A stretch of 47,460 nucleotides of DNA from Opitutia bacterium (lineage in GTDB: Bacteria; Verrucomicrobiota; Verrucomicrobiia; Opitutales; Seribacteraceae), in contig NZEN01000079.1 in assembly GCA_002689665.1 (NCBI GenBank), forward strand, positions 1 to 47,460, in the 5' to 3' direction. Both the position numbers and the translations under genes were made by a program. Numbering within the stretch: position 1 is the first letter of the stretch; every line of letters begins with the position of its first letter. Below are positions 8,460 to 19,900 of this stretch, piece after piece. Under the pieces are notes generated by a model. The model was not told the DNA's origin, did not search any database, and saw only the letters and a list, made by a program, of their open reading frames with translations.

Positions 8460-9332
8460 ATGCTCAAGCATTGGTTACTTGCATCGCGACCTAAAACTCT
8501 AGTTGCCTCACTCATGCCGGTGGTTGCTGGTTTCTTGCTTGCGTACGATCAGTCTCCTGATGTCTCAAAAGTAACAGGTATACTTTGCTTCTTATATTGT
8601 CTTCTTGTCCAGATAGGAACTAATTTTGCGAATGATTACTTTGACTTTCTAAAAGGGGCGGACGACAGACGAGAAAATGCACCGCAAAGAATGGTCAGCA
8701 GTGGGCTAATAAAGCCAAAGGTTATGTTTGTGGCGACTTGTCTGGTCTTTTGCCTAAGCTTTATAGTTGGGATTTATATAATGGAGTCGGTGGAAGGCAG
8801 CCGGTTTCTGGTTTTTGTGGGTATGACGAGCATCCTTTTTGGGGTTGGCTATACCGGTGGACCTTTTCCTTTAGCTTACAACGGTTTGGGTGATTTGTTT
8901 GTAGTGGTCTTTTTTGGTTTTGTTGCTGTTTTGACCACTCACTATGTGGTGATTTTGTCTGTTGATTTACCTTGGCAACCTAACTGGATACTTCCTTTGG
9001 GGGTAGGGTTCATGATAAACAACCTGTTGGTGGTCAATAATTATCGCGATTATGAAGAAGACAAAAAAGTGGGAAAGAGAACCTTGGTTGTTATTTTGGG
9101 GAGACCTTTCGGTTTATTTCTCTTTATTTGCGGTGTTCTAATTTCAACCCTTTTAATCCCGTTTCTAGTCCCTAGCGCCTGGCCTACTATTTTTTTACTG
9201 CCTGTGGGGTGCTTCGCATTTCTTCAGTTGCGTAAAGCCTTGATTTCCAATGATTATGGTAAGGTGCTGTCCGTATGTGCCGCAGAGGTTCTACTCTATG
9301 CCTTTTTCTTGTTGCTTGGATATTTGATATGA
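8460..9332 (+). CDS. menA: 1,4-dihydroxy-2-naphthoate polyprenyltransferase (UbiA family)
   Basis: This 290-residue integral membrane protein has about eight or nine hydrophobic segments. It begins LASRPKTLVASLMPV and contains the first Asp-rich prenyl-diphosphate motif, NDYFDFLKGAD, followed by RMVSSGLI, as in MenA. A second motif, NNYRDYEEDKKVGKRTL, lies near residues 195-212. MenA attaches the polyprenyl tail to DHNA in menaquinone synthesis. This suggests that the organism uses menaquinone. It is preceded by the pseudopilins and followed, after about 19 bases, by an M29-like protein. No other men genes are in the window. Confidence 0.9.
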   Translation: MLKHWLLASRPKTLVASLMPVVAGFLLAYDQSPDVSKVTGILCFLYCLLVQIGTNFANDYFDFLKGADDRRENAPQRMVSSGLIKPKVMFVATCLVFCLSFIVGIYIMESVEGSRFLVFVGMTSILFGVGYTGGPFPLAYNGLGDLFVVVFFGFVAVLTTHYVVILSVDLPWQPNWILPLGVGFMINNLLVVNNYRDYEEDKKVGKRTLVVILGRPFGLFLFICGVLISTLLIPFLVPSAWPTIFLLPVGCFAFLQLRKALISNDYGKVLSVCAAEVLLYAFFLLLGYLI

Positions 9333-9351
9333 AGAGATAAGTTATGTGATT

Positions 9352-10542
9352 ATGTTTGTACCACACTTGAATGAATTTCCATCTTTCGATCTAATAAAGT
9401 TATTATCAACATGCTTTGGTAAACCAACCGGAGATACGAGCGTGTGCATTCTGATCGATCTTCCTGAACTCAGCGAGATGGTTAATCATAAGTTTTTAGA
9501 ATCCAATGATTTTTCGGTTCAAGCTCATGCTGTCGATAAATTTTATAATCCTTTGCGTGGCGATCTAGGGAAGGAATTTAATGTTTCCAAAATTGACCTG
9601 TTTGCTTTTAAAACGACCTTTGGAAGCAATCTTGACCCGGAAGATGACGCAATCGACTCGTCCGGCAATACTCTTTCTCTGGATAAGGATGTCTATCCTA
9701 ATTATGATATCATTCTCGCGATTACCGACTATTCGCTCACGGCTCCACTCACTGCAAAAGCTAAAATTTATGGGTTTAGAGGAGCTACCTTGCACGGGCT
9801 CAATGACATAATCCTAAACTCGGGTCTCTCTGTTGATTACAACGATATCAGCAAACAAGCTGAAGTTTTTCGGGCTGTCCTCACTCAATCGGACAATTTT
9901 GAAATAACTTTCGAAACAACCTTCGGGCATTACACCCTCCACATCGACTGTGAAAAGCAGGAGGCCCAGAAAAGCCACGGTTTGTGTCCGGCCGGCAAAC
10001 CTGATGTCGCGAATCTTCCCGCAGGGGAAGTATACTTTGTTCCGTCGGGTGCAAGTGGTTCTTTTCCTTTTAGGTATTCCGATGGCACCTTAGCAGAAAT
10101 GATAGTGGAAGATGGTAAAATCACATCCGCTAAATTTCTTAGCGGTGATGAAAAGAAAGTAGAAATGCGTAATAAGCAGCTCTCTGAAGATCCAGCCACG
10201 GGAATCATAGGAGAACTCGGTTTTGGTACCCAGTTGCTGCCATTTTCAGGTAAAGATATACAAGACGAGAAAATTTTTGGTACTTGTCATGTGGCAACAG
10301 GTCGTAGCGATCATTTGGGAGGAAACTTGACTCCGGATCTTTTTAATTCAAAGATGAATGCTTCACACGACGATATTCTTTACGCTCCTCCAAAAACACC
10401 CGAGATCAATGTTGCAAGTGTCAAAATGCATAAAAACGGTAGCAGTACTGAAATTTTTGCAAATTACGAGCCCACATCATGGTTACTTGATCAAGTTTCT
10501 TCCGAATATCCGGTCGAAAAATTTGCAGCGGTTCCTGTTTAA
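9352..10542 (+). CDS. M29 aminopeptidase / NicX-like metalloprotein
   Basis: The C-terminal half of this roughly 396-residue protein resembles the fold shared by M29 leucyl aminopeptidases (AmpS/AmpT) and NicX dioxygenases. Visible motifs are NLPAGEVYFVP (Glu), ELGFGTQ (Glu), GTCHVATGRSDHLGG (His) and SHDDILY (His-x-Asp). These are spaced like the family's metal ligands, and the IQDEKIFGT segment preceding the His also fits. The N-terminal half is not recognised. No signal peptide is seen. Whether it is a peptidase, a dioxygenase or something else cannot be told from sequence. A GTG at 9346 in the same frame is an alternative start. Confidence 0.65.
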   Translation: MFVPHLNEFPSFDLIKLLSTCFGKPTGDTSVCILIDLPELSEMVNHKFLESNDFSVQAHAVDKFYNPLRGDLGKEFNVSKIDLFAFKTTFGSNLDPEDDAIDSSGNTLSLDKDVYPNYDIILAITDYSLTAPLTAKAKIYGFRGATLHGLNDIILNSGLSVDYNDISKQAEVFRAVLTQSDNFEITFETTFGHYTLHIDCEKQEAQKSHGLCPAGKPDVANLPAGEVYFVPSGASGSFPFRYSDGTLAEMIVEDGKITSAKFLSGDEKKVEMRNKQLSEDPATGIIGELGFGTQLLPFSGKDIQDEKIFGTCHVATGRSDHLGGNLTPDLFNSKMNASHDDILYAPPKTPEINVASVKMHKNGSSTEIFANYEPTSWLLDQVSSEYPVEKFAAVPV

Positions 10543-10855
10543 ATCTGTTTTTTTTGGTTTTTCGGTAACTTTACTTTCGGGCTTTAGGATTGCTCCCAGC
10601 GTTCCTGTTGTACCTAGGGTTTCTAAGGTTAGTCCTGTTCAATCTTTTGCCTCTTTTACTCGGGCACCAAAAGTGCCCTTCGCTCCGAAGGCTAGGTTTG
10701 CTCCACGTGCACCTTCAACCAAGTTCCCACCACGAGTAAAAAGGCCCAAGTTGCCAACCCGCCCGAAACCAACGAGGTTGGTTCCTTTTGTAAAGAGGGC
10801 CCCTGTCGTTCCGAGACCCAAGCCAGTGAGGGTGGTGCCGCAAAGACTTTTTTGA
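10523..10855 (+). CDS. Small secreted Pro/Arg/Lys-rich protein (tentative)
   Basis: The otherwise empty stretch 10543-10971 contains an open frame that starts at a TTG (10523), inside the end of the preceding gene, and stops at 10855 (110 residues). Its N-terminus, MQRFLFKSVFFGFSVTLLSG, reads as a signal peptide. The rest is low-complexity: about 21 prolines, 22 Lys/Arg and no acidic residue, in units such as FAPK, FAPR and RPKP. The leader-plus-basic layout favours a real gene. No homologue is known to me, no Shine-Dalgarno is obvious, and the opposite strand is also open for 60 codons. Confidence 0.45.
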   Translation: MQRFLFKSVFFGFSVTLLSGFRIAPSVPVVPRVSKVSPVQSFASFTRAPKVPFAPKARFAPRAPSTKFPPRVKRPKLPTRPKPTRLVPFVKRAPVVPRPKPVRVVPQRLF

Positions 10856-10971
10856 CCTCTTATTTTGTTTCCATATGTGATGAAAAGTTTTGCATAAATC
10901 TAAGTTTTAGCTGAAATTTATGGAATGCGTGAGCATTACAGCCCATCTGCTCAAAAATTCTATTCCGGCTA

Positions 10972-13900
10972 ATGAATCGGAAGCTCTTTTTTGGTTTCAT
11001 TATAGCTTATTTCAATGTGCTTCATTGGGAAACTTTTTTGCAGGCAGATAGTTTCCCTTATTTTTCTGAGGTTGAAGACCCCAATGGATCCTACCAGTTC
11101 TTCGAAAATCAATATTATAAATTTACAACTACCAGTCGGAATCTTTTTATAAGTGATCAGGTAAATTCGGATGCAAATTTGAGCGAAGTTTTTCCTTCAA
11201 AGCACGTTTCTAGTGATGAATATATTTTGTTCAATGCAACCCACGGTTCCCCGAGACTGAATTATTATTTTGACCCCGATGATCTTGATTTTAACGGATC
11301 CATTCAAGTTATTCCATATTTGGAGGAGGGTCCCATTATTCCTACCTCTCTAGCCTCAGAGGATTACTTTGGTTATGAGTTGGTGATTAACGATTGGAAC
11401 GAGACCATTGTTAGTTCTCCAAGTAAAAATTCGAATAGTGGGAGCATCTATGTTTTCGAACATAATGCAAGTAATCAGTTTATTCAAAAAAGTCAGCTTC
11501 TACCAGAGTCTGGCGACGAAGGATGGTGGGGTGACTCTCTTGAAGTTTCAGGCGATTTACTTTTCATTGGAGCACCTAATGCAGCTCTAAATGCAGGTAA
11601 GGTGCTTCTTTATCAGCGGATAAACGGAATATATACGAAGCAAGCGGAGCTTTCTGACCCTCGCACAGGTATTACTGAGTTTTTTGGTTCATCCATTTCA
11701 TTTGGTGCTAACCAAGAAAAGCTAATTATATCTCCTAATGTAGAGGGAAGTGATAGGGCCGGCCGTGTGGAGATATTTGATTTGGATGCGTTGGGAAACT
11801 TAACTCATGATCAAACCTTGTGGTCGGATGATAATGTTTCCGGTAATTACTTTGGAATTGATCATGCCTTGACCGAAGAATATCTGATTGTCGGGGCCCC
11901 AAAAGAAGACAACCAATACGGACGGGCATATATTTTTGATCGGGAGAATAACGGAAGCTGGTCCAATAGTCCAACAAGCCTTGTGCCTAGTTCTTTATCC
12001 GCTAACGACGAATTTGGGTACACCGTCGAAATAAATGAAAACTTTGCATTTGTCGGAGCAAGAGTTGGGGATGGAAATGTGACAGATTCAGGGGCAGTTT
12101 ATATTTTTAACAAACAAAATGAATCCTGGGTTGAAACAGCCAAATTGTTTCCACCCAGTGGCGATAGCAATCAAATATTTTCGGTATCTCTGGAAGCTTT
12201 AGATGATTTAATCGTGGTAGGGTCTATTGGAGTGGGAAGCGAAGGGATGGCTTATGTCTATAAAATGCACGAGGGAAATGCGAGTGACTGGCGTTTGATT
12301 TCGGCTCTCGATAACAACGGATCTTCTACTACCAATAGAAATTATTTATCTATAGCCGTGCAGAAAGGTATCATTGCAATTGGTAGCCCTGAGGATTCAG
12401 TAAACTTAACTGACGGAGGCTCATTTAAAGTTTTTTACAATGAGGGGTGGCAGCTCCAAAACCCAATGCCCCTTGATCCTTTGTTTACATCAGTTCCTTC
12501 CGCGACTTTAGACATTTTAGAGGACTCACTAAGTGGTGCATCCTATGACTTTGAAGTAGAGCATCCATTTGAAAATAATTTCACATGGAATATCTCATCG
12601 GATAATGCACCTGCAAATACTTTTTCTGTCTCTTCCGAGGGAAATTTTTCTTATTTGCCTGAGGGCAACTTTAGTGGGGTAAAAAACTTTACTATTGGAG
12701 TTAGCTCGTTAAATGGTGGGAGAAATCATTCATTTCAGGTCAATATCATCTCACAGCCTGACTCGCCGATTTTTGATGCAGGGCAATCCAATGAGTTACA
12801 GGCAGTCTGGGTGGGGGAGGATACAGATCAGACCATCCAAGTATACGATTCTGATGATAATGATACACTTACAATTACTGCGAATTCTTTACCAGATGGA
12901 CTTCTTATTGTAGGTCATTCAATCCAAGGTAGAATAACGGATGACAGCTTACTAAATGGTGCATCCTACAGGGATTTCCAACTTGAACTTGTTGTTTCCG
13001 ATGGAGTCCCTGCAACTGATGACGCGACTAAGTTTTTTAATTTGAGGGTTTATTCAAGAAATTCGGCACCCTTTTTTACCGATGAGAATGGCACGCCTGT
13101 TACAACTAAGGACATCACCTTAAATGAAGATTTTACGGTTGCTGATTGGGCACAAGCATTTGGTCAATTAAGGTTCCAGGATGATTACACCGAGAGTGGG
13201 TTTACTCTTACACTAGAGACAAACGCCAGTCACGGAGTTGTTTATTTGGATGTTTTGTCTTCCACTCCTATTGTTTTCTTACCTGATGAGAATTATTTCG
13301 GGACAGATGTTTTTTCGGTCGCCTTGCATGATGATAACAATCCATCGAAGTCCTTTGTCCTACCTGTGAATGTAACCATAAATCCCGTGAATGATGCACC
13401 CGTTTTGTCATCTGCCATCCAGGTTCAGGCAAGTGAAGGGATCCCGTTCAGTTACGATATTTCCTGGGTAGATGTCGATCATGATTCGGGACATGTGGTT
13501 ACAATCACGGATTTACCTGGGTGGATCACTTATGACGATACAAATTACAGAATTCAGGGAACTCCTGAATGGGAAGATTACAGGAGTGACCCGTATAAAG
13601 TATTCATACTTATCGAGGACCCTGCAGGTGGTTCCGGCTATGCAACTATTGAAATAGACATCATACCACTAAATTATCCACCCAAATTTAATCAAGAAAA
13701 CTTAAGTCTTTCGATTCCAGAGGATACACAATTGACAATTCCCCTTTCTGCTTTTGATCAAGACCTAATTGATGGTTTAGTTACTTGGAGTTTTGTAACC
13801 GAGCCCTTGCATGGCACTTTTTCACTCTCTGCAAATAATTACCAAAGCGTGGTTGAGTATCAACCTGAAGGGAACTACACGGGTGCAGACTTTTTAGAGA

Positions 13901-16900
13901 TTAAAATTTACGATCCCCTGCACCCTCACTTGTTTGATCTTTTAGAAGTAGATATATTTTTGCAAAGCGTTGAAGATCCACCCGTAATTTTTCCAAGGGC
14001 TAAGTATACGGATGCAGTAGTAGGGCATGAGTGGAATTTTGAATATGCTTGGCAAGATGGTGATATTAATCAAACCGTGCAGATAATTCCACCAACTTTG
14101 CCTTCCTGGTTAACATTCCAAGGTAATATTGACAGCAACGCATCTCGAGCGAGAATTTTTGGAGTGCCATCTTCTTCTGATCTTGGAATCACAAGTATTA
14201 CACTGGAAGCTTCAGATAGTACAGAGCTTGTTGGAAATGAAACTTTTGAGATAAATGTATTGGCCGAAAACTTCGTCCCAGAAATCGTTGAGGGTGAGAA
14301 TCTTTCCGTTGAGTTAGTCGAAGATGGTTTTTGGGAGAAAGTCAACGCACTGACTAGCTATGATCAGAATAAGCAAAGACAGCAGTGGACGGTCCTTTCT
14401 GGTCCCCAAAATGGGGTAGTTCAACTTACTGAAGAAAATGAAAACCTAAAGACAATAAGGTATTCTCCTGGCAGTAATTTTAATGGAGATGATTCAGTTG
14501 TTATTCAACTAAGTGATGGGATCGATAGCGATCAATTCACTTATTATTTCAAGGTAATAAGCGTGGATGATGCCCCGTTCTTTACTTCTAATCAAGAAGG
14601 GGACACTTTTAGAGTCGAAGATGGAGAACTATTCGAACAAGAGATTACCTTCTTTGATGGTGACATGGATTTGTCCCATTACACTACAACAGGACTACCA
14701 CCATGGGTGAGTCTGGATGCTTCAAATTTTGCTAATGGAATTCTTCATTTATCGGGAAGGCCATCGGTGGCTGATGAAGGAAACTATCAGGTTACAATCA
14801 ATATTTTTGACGAAAAAAACCTTTCAAGCACTCTATCCTTTAATCTGGAGGCATATGTTTATAATTATCCTCCCGTTTTAACTTTTTCTGAACCGCACTT
14901 AGAGTTTGATGAAGATCAATCCAAGGTAAGGTTAGGAGTTCTCTCAGTTACTGACAGAGATCAAGCAAGTGGTCACAATTGGAGTATCCCTCTTCAACCC
15001 CGAAATGGAATTGCCATTTTTACACTTCTTGGCAATGAACGTGTACTCTATTATTTGCCTGATGGTAACTTTTCCGGGGTAGATGAACTAACATTAGCTG
15101 TCAGCGACAATGGTACAGCATTAGGAGATTCCAAATCTGAAAGTCGAAATATCCAAATAACAGTTAATCCAATTCCGGACTCACCTATTTTTGTTTCGGT
15201 TCCAACTGAGCAGGCTTATTCGGATGAGGATTATATTTACAATATAAAAGCCAAAGATGGAGATTTACCAATAGACGAACTTAAGATTGAGCTCGTTTCT
15301 GCCCCGCCTTGGCTTACTTTCCAGGACCATGGAGATGGCACGGGAGTATTAAGTGGAAAAGCAACTTATAAAGATGAGGGACTTTTTGAAGTTCATTTTA
15401 AAGTTGAGGACTTGAATGGGGATGACGATGAACAGTCCTTTTTACTTGATGTAACAGTATTAGACTATCCTCCGCAGTTTAGATCCAAGAAGACTGATAC
15501 AATTTTAGAAAAAGTCATTCTCTACGTGAATGAAGATCAATTACTCGATAAATGGATAAATCCAAGAGATTTTTATGCCTACAACCCCGACCCTGAACCT
15601 GATGATTATAAAGAAATAAGGTGGTATGTCGAAAAAGACTCTCAGCAGGGAAGCGAATTACAGGTAAGCGGCAGTGGAGATAAGCCCACTCTTTTTAAAT
15701 ATAAACCAAGATCTAATTTTAATGGAACGGATTATTTTAGTTTAGTTATGGATGAGGGAGATCTTAAGACTGAGTTACCCTTCGAGGTCCAGGTTACTCC
15801 GGTGGCAGACCCCCCCTCGTTTTCATCGAATATCCAATCACTCTATTTAGTAAACCAAGGTGAACCTTTTGAACTTCCCATATATGCAGAGGATATAGAT
15901 TCCACGCGGATACAATTTAGACTGTTAGGTCCGACTTGGGATGAAAATCCTTGGTTAAATGTAGAAGATTATAATTCAAGTGGAAATGTTGTACTTCGAG
16001 GTATCCCTCAAGTTGCTCCAAATGGAAATATTTATCAATATTCCATTGTCGCAATGGATGAAAACGGTCTGCTTGCCGAAAAAGGGTTCTCAGTGGAAGT
16101 ACAAGGAATTAATTCCCCCCCGAGTATTATTTCTGAAGAAATTGAAATTCTTTTTGATCCAGATGGTGCACCTATTTCCGACATTGCATCATTGCGTGCG
16201 TATGACCCTGATGGCGATGCATTGACTTGGTCCTTGCTTGGGGAAGACAAGGAACCAGTTTGGGGCACTGCATTTGTAGAGGGTAATGGTAGTACACCAA
16301 GCAGGCTAAGTTATGTCGCTAAGTCCCTAAAAGCTTCCCAGGATAAGTTTTGGCTCAAAGTTTCTGATGGGGTCGGCAGCGACACGATTCTTGTTAGGCC
16401 AATTATTGCATGGGGAACTGGATTGTCTGTTGTCGGTGAATTTACTGATTTTTCAATTAAAGAGATGCAGGGTTTCTCTAAAGACATCAGCTTTTTTCCA
16501 AATAACTCTCTTGACGAAATTACCTTCCATTTAAAAGAGGGACCCTCTTGGATTGCTGTTAATCAAATTTCAAAAAATAAATTTAGAGTCCGTGGAGTTG
16601 CCCCTCAAGGGAGTTCAGCGAACTATCACATTTCTCTGGAAGCGAAAGGGGAGGTTACCGCTCCCTACGGAGTTGATTTTAACTTAGAAGTACAAAGTAG
16701 TGTACCTCCAACTTTGGAACTCAAAGATAATCTTCTGGTTAGACTCTCTAGTTTTGAACCGTTTGATGATCAAAATTTTCGTGCGAGTGATGCCAATGGT
16801 AAAGATTTATCTTCTGATGTTTTAATCGAGGAAAAAGATGGTACAGGTTTTAAAGGTTTCAAGACTTTGGAATACACCGTTTCGGATCAATTTGATAATT

Positions 16901-19900
16901 TCGCATCTGAAACACTTCTCGTTCGTCAATATTTCGAATGTCCCTTGCTCGTCGATACAAAGAGACTGAAGTTTAACTCGAAAAATCTATTAGCTTCTTG
17001 GGCAAATGATGGAAAAATGCAGATTTGTGCAGACCAATTTCAAATTACTGAAGTAAATGGAACAGTAGGATTTTTTCCGCCCGTTGATGGCTCAAGCAGT
17101 CATCTTATTTCCCGTAATTTAGCTGTAATGAATTCACTGGAATTTAAGGGAAGTAATGTAAGTGTTTCTGAACTTTTGAACGATGGCAGAAATACATTCA
17201 TAAGCGGTTATTTCTCAGAACATATCACATTTGGATTTAATTCAATTTATTCAGAATTTCCAAATAATGCTTTTGTTGGATCCTTCGATCAAAACGGAAA
17301 TGTAATTTGGGTTAAATCTTTCGGATCAAGTAATCCAATTGAATCATTGAAACTTTCTTTTTCAGGGGAAGGTAAACTCGTAATGGGGGGGGCTTTTTAT
17401 GAATCTTTAACATTCCGGGGTCCTAATGATCTTCATATGGTGGAAAGGAATAAAGGTGTCTTTTTATTTGAATTTGAAGAAGACGGATTACTTACGAAAA
17501 GCATTTCTTATGAAATAAACTCCGCGGCGTCTGTAGCAGGTGTGGCGTCTGATAGAGAAAATACTTACTTGATTGTTAATAATTGGGAGGGGAATGAAGG
17601 TTTAGATTCCCGCGTTTTGCTCATGGGTAGCGATCTGGAAATACTCAATGAGGTGAGTTTACAAAGCACAAAAAATGTAAACCTGGTTGATTTTGAAATT
17701 GTTAATGGGCATTGTGTAGTGGCAGGGAATTTTGAGGGTACTTTATCTTTGGGTGGCAATAATTTGCTTACTGGCAGTAGCCCGTCTGCATTTTTAATCT
17801 GTCTTGATGATCAAAGTAATGCAACTTGGGCAAAAGTAATTTCAAGTTCAGAAGCTTCTAATATTCATGCCTTAGAGTCCGATTATTGGGGAGACCTCTT
17901 AGTCGGAGTTTCTTTCTCCGGAAGTATTGAGACGGGAATAGGGGCGGTTGCTTCAGCGGGTTTTGATGATTTACTCTTAGTAAATTACAAACTTTCTGAT
18001 GCCAGTCCTTTGTGGTTCAAGAGTATTGGCGGCGTAGGAGAAGAGCGTTTCCATTCATTGAAGACAGGAACAATGGGGACTCCTCTTTTACATTTTGAAA
18101 CTCAGGAAGGACTTTTTATGGATGGATATGACTTTTCTCCTACTACTCACAATGAGGTTCACTCGGTTCGATTTGTTTCTAAATCAGGTATTCCTGAAAT
18201 TGAATTAAATGAAATTATGATTAGCGAGATTGGAGATTTTTCTTTTGGTTTAGAAGTGGTGTATCCTGAATATCTATTTTTCGAAAAAGTTTCTGGCCCT
18301 GATTGGGTGAATATAAAGACCAAAGATGGTAGTTTGGGTAGAGCTTCTATAATAGGAAACAGCAAATATGCTTCTCTTAGTGAAATAAATGCGGAAAATA
18401 TTTTAAAAGTAAGAGTTTTTACAATTGATGGTACTTACAGTGAAAAGAACATAACAATTACATTCTCGAATGATGATGGTTTTGATATACAAGCTGGAGC
18501 TCTGCCAAAAAAGAATGAGGATCTGTCTTTTCATTTTGAAAATAATACAGAAATTTCCTGTATCTCACCTGACCTGAATGGCGGTTGGGTTCTCGCTGGA
18601 TTATTCCCTGAATTAGTCGATGATGATCCGCCACTTTTCAAATCATCAAGTCAGCTGGCTTTACTCTCAGATTCCATGGAGCTTTCGCTCTTATGCTCTT
18701 TTTATTCAAGTGATAAATTGAATGTTTCAGACATTAAATACATCCAAGATAACTCTATTTTAGCCTATGGTACTTTTAGTGGAATTCTGAAATTTAAAGA
18801 TATCGAGTTAACTTCAGCAGGTCTGAAAGATCTATTTCTAATGCGCATTAGTGCTGATGGGGAATTGATTGATTATACAACTTTCGGCTCAGTCTATAGC
18901 GAAGAGTCTGGGGAAATGATACTTAATGAAAAGGGCGATGTTCTGATTTCAGGCTCTTTTCAGGACCAGATAATCATCGGGGTAGAGTCGTTGATGTCTA
19001 GTGGTCAAGAGGATGGCTTTATTGCATCGCTTTCAATCAACGAATTTATGAAAGTTAATTGGGCAGAGAATTATGGTTTCACTGGAATAGATCATATTGA
19101 TTCAATTTGTAGGATCTCTGATGATCAATTCATTGCTGCTTCAATTTCGAGTACAGATACAACCGACTCAGAGTTTTCTCCAAGTTTTCAGCCTATTTCG
19201 AGATTAGACCTAAGACTGATTGATGGGGGAGATGGATTAACCAAAGATATCTTCACATTTTATTCTAATGGGCGGATTAATAATGCAAAAGTTGTCTCTG
19301 CTCTTTCTTTAAGCGGTCGTGTTGTATGTGCATTTGAATTTGAAGGAAAGCTTGAATGGCCTGAAGGAGAGATCCGGTCAAAAGGTGGGTTTGATATTTT
19401 TTCAACATCGTTGGGTGCAAGTTTTGCCAACCCTGTGAACTTTTCATTATTAGGGGGAATGTGGAATGATCGATTAAGCGACCTGCAAAGCATGAATGAA
19501 GACTATTATATTTCGTCAACATTTTATAATAGCATGAAGTTAGGCGATAAATTTATCAATTCGGTCGGTTCCAGTGATGCTGTTTTGGTAAAAGTAGACT
19601 CCGTCTCTCATGAAATCTTAGATTTTTTCCACTTATCCTCTCCGGTTCCGGATGCGATCAAATTTGTTTACCCCATTTCCGACGAATTTATCTTGCTGGG
19701 TGGTTCGACGGAGGCCGTTAAACCATTAATGCAGAATGACGAAGCATTTATTTCTTTTCTAGGTTCAAAGGTAACTGAGCCGAGAGTTTTGTCTTCAGTG
19801 CCTTTTGCGTTACCTCTTTCTTACCCCTTTTCTTTTACTATCAAAACTGGACCTTGGCCATTAGCTGTCACAGAATTGAAACTAGTAGATTATGATGAAG

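Noticed and set aside
10523-10600. Programmed frameshift joining the M29-like gene to the basic frame at the T8 run
   Set aside because: The M29-like protein already ends after the last expected motif, the T-run lies past its stop codon, and the second frame has its own signal-peptide-like start.
10639-10821. Gly-rich 60-codon frame on the minus strand
   Set aside because: It mirrors the Pro/Arg-rich plus-strand frame (CCN/GGN complement), has no leader or start context, and lacks the signal peptide that makes the plus strand convincing.
12536-12975. Near-identical GGTGCATCCTA stretches as a DNA repeat
   Set aside because: They encode the same short G-A-S-Y phrase in two neighbouring domains; no longer nucleotide repeat is present.
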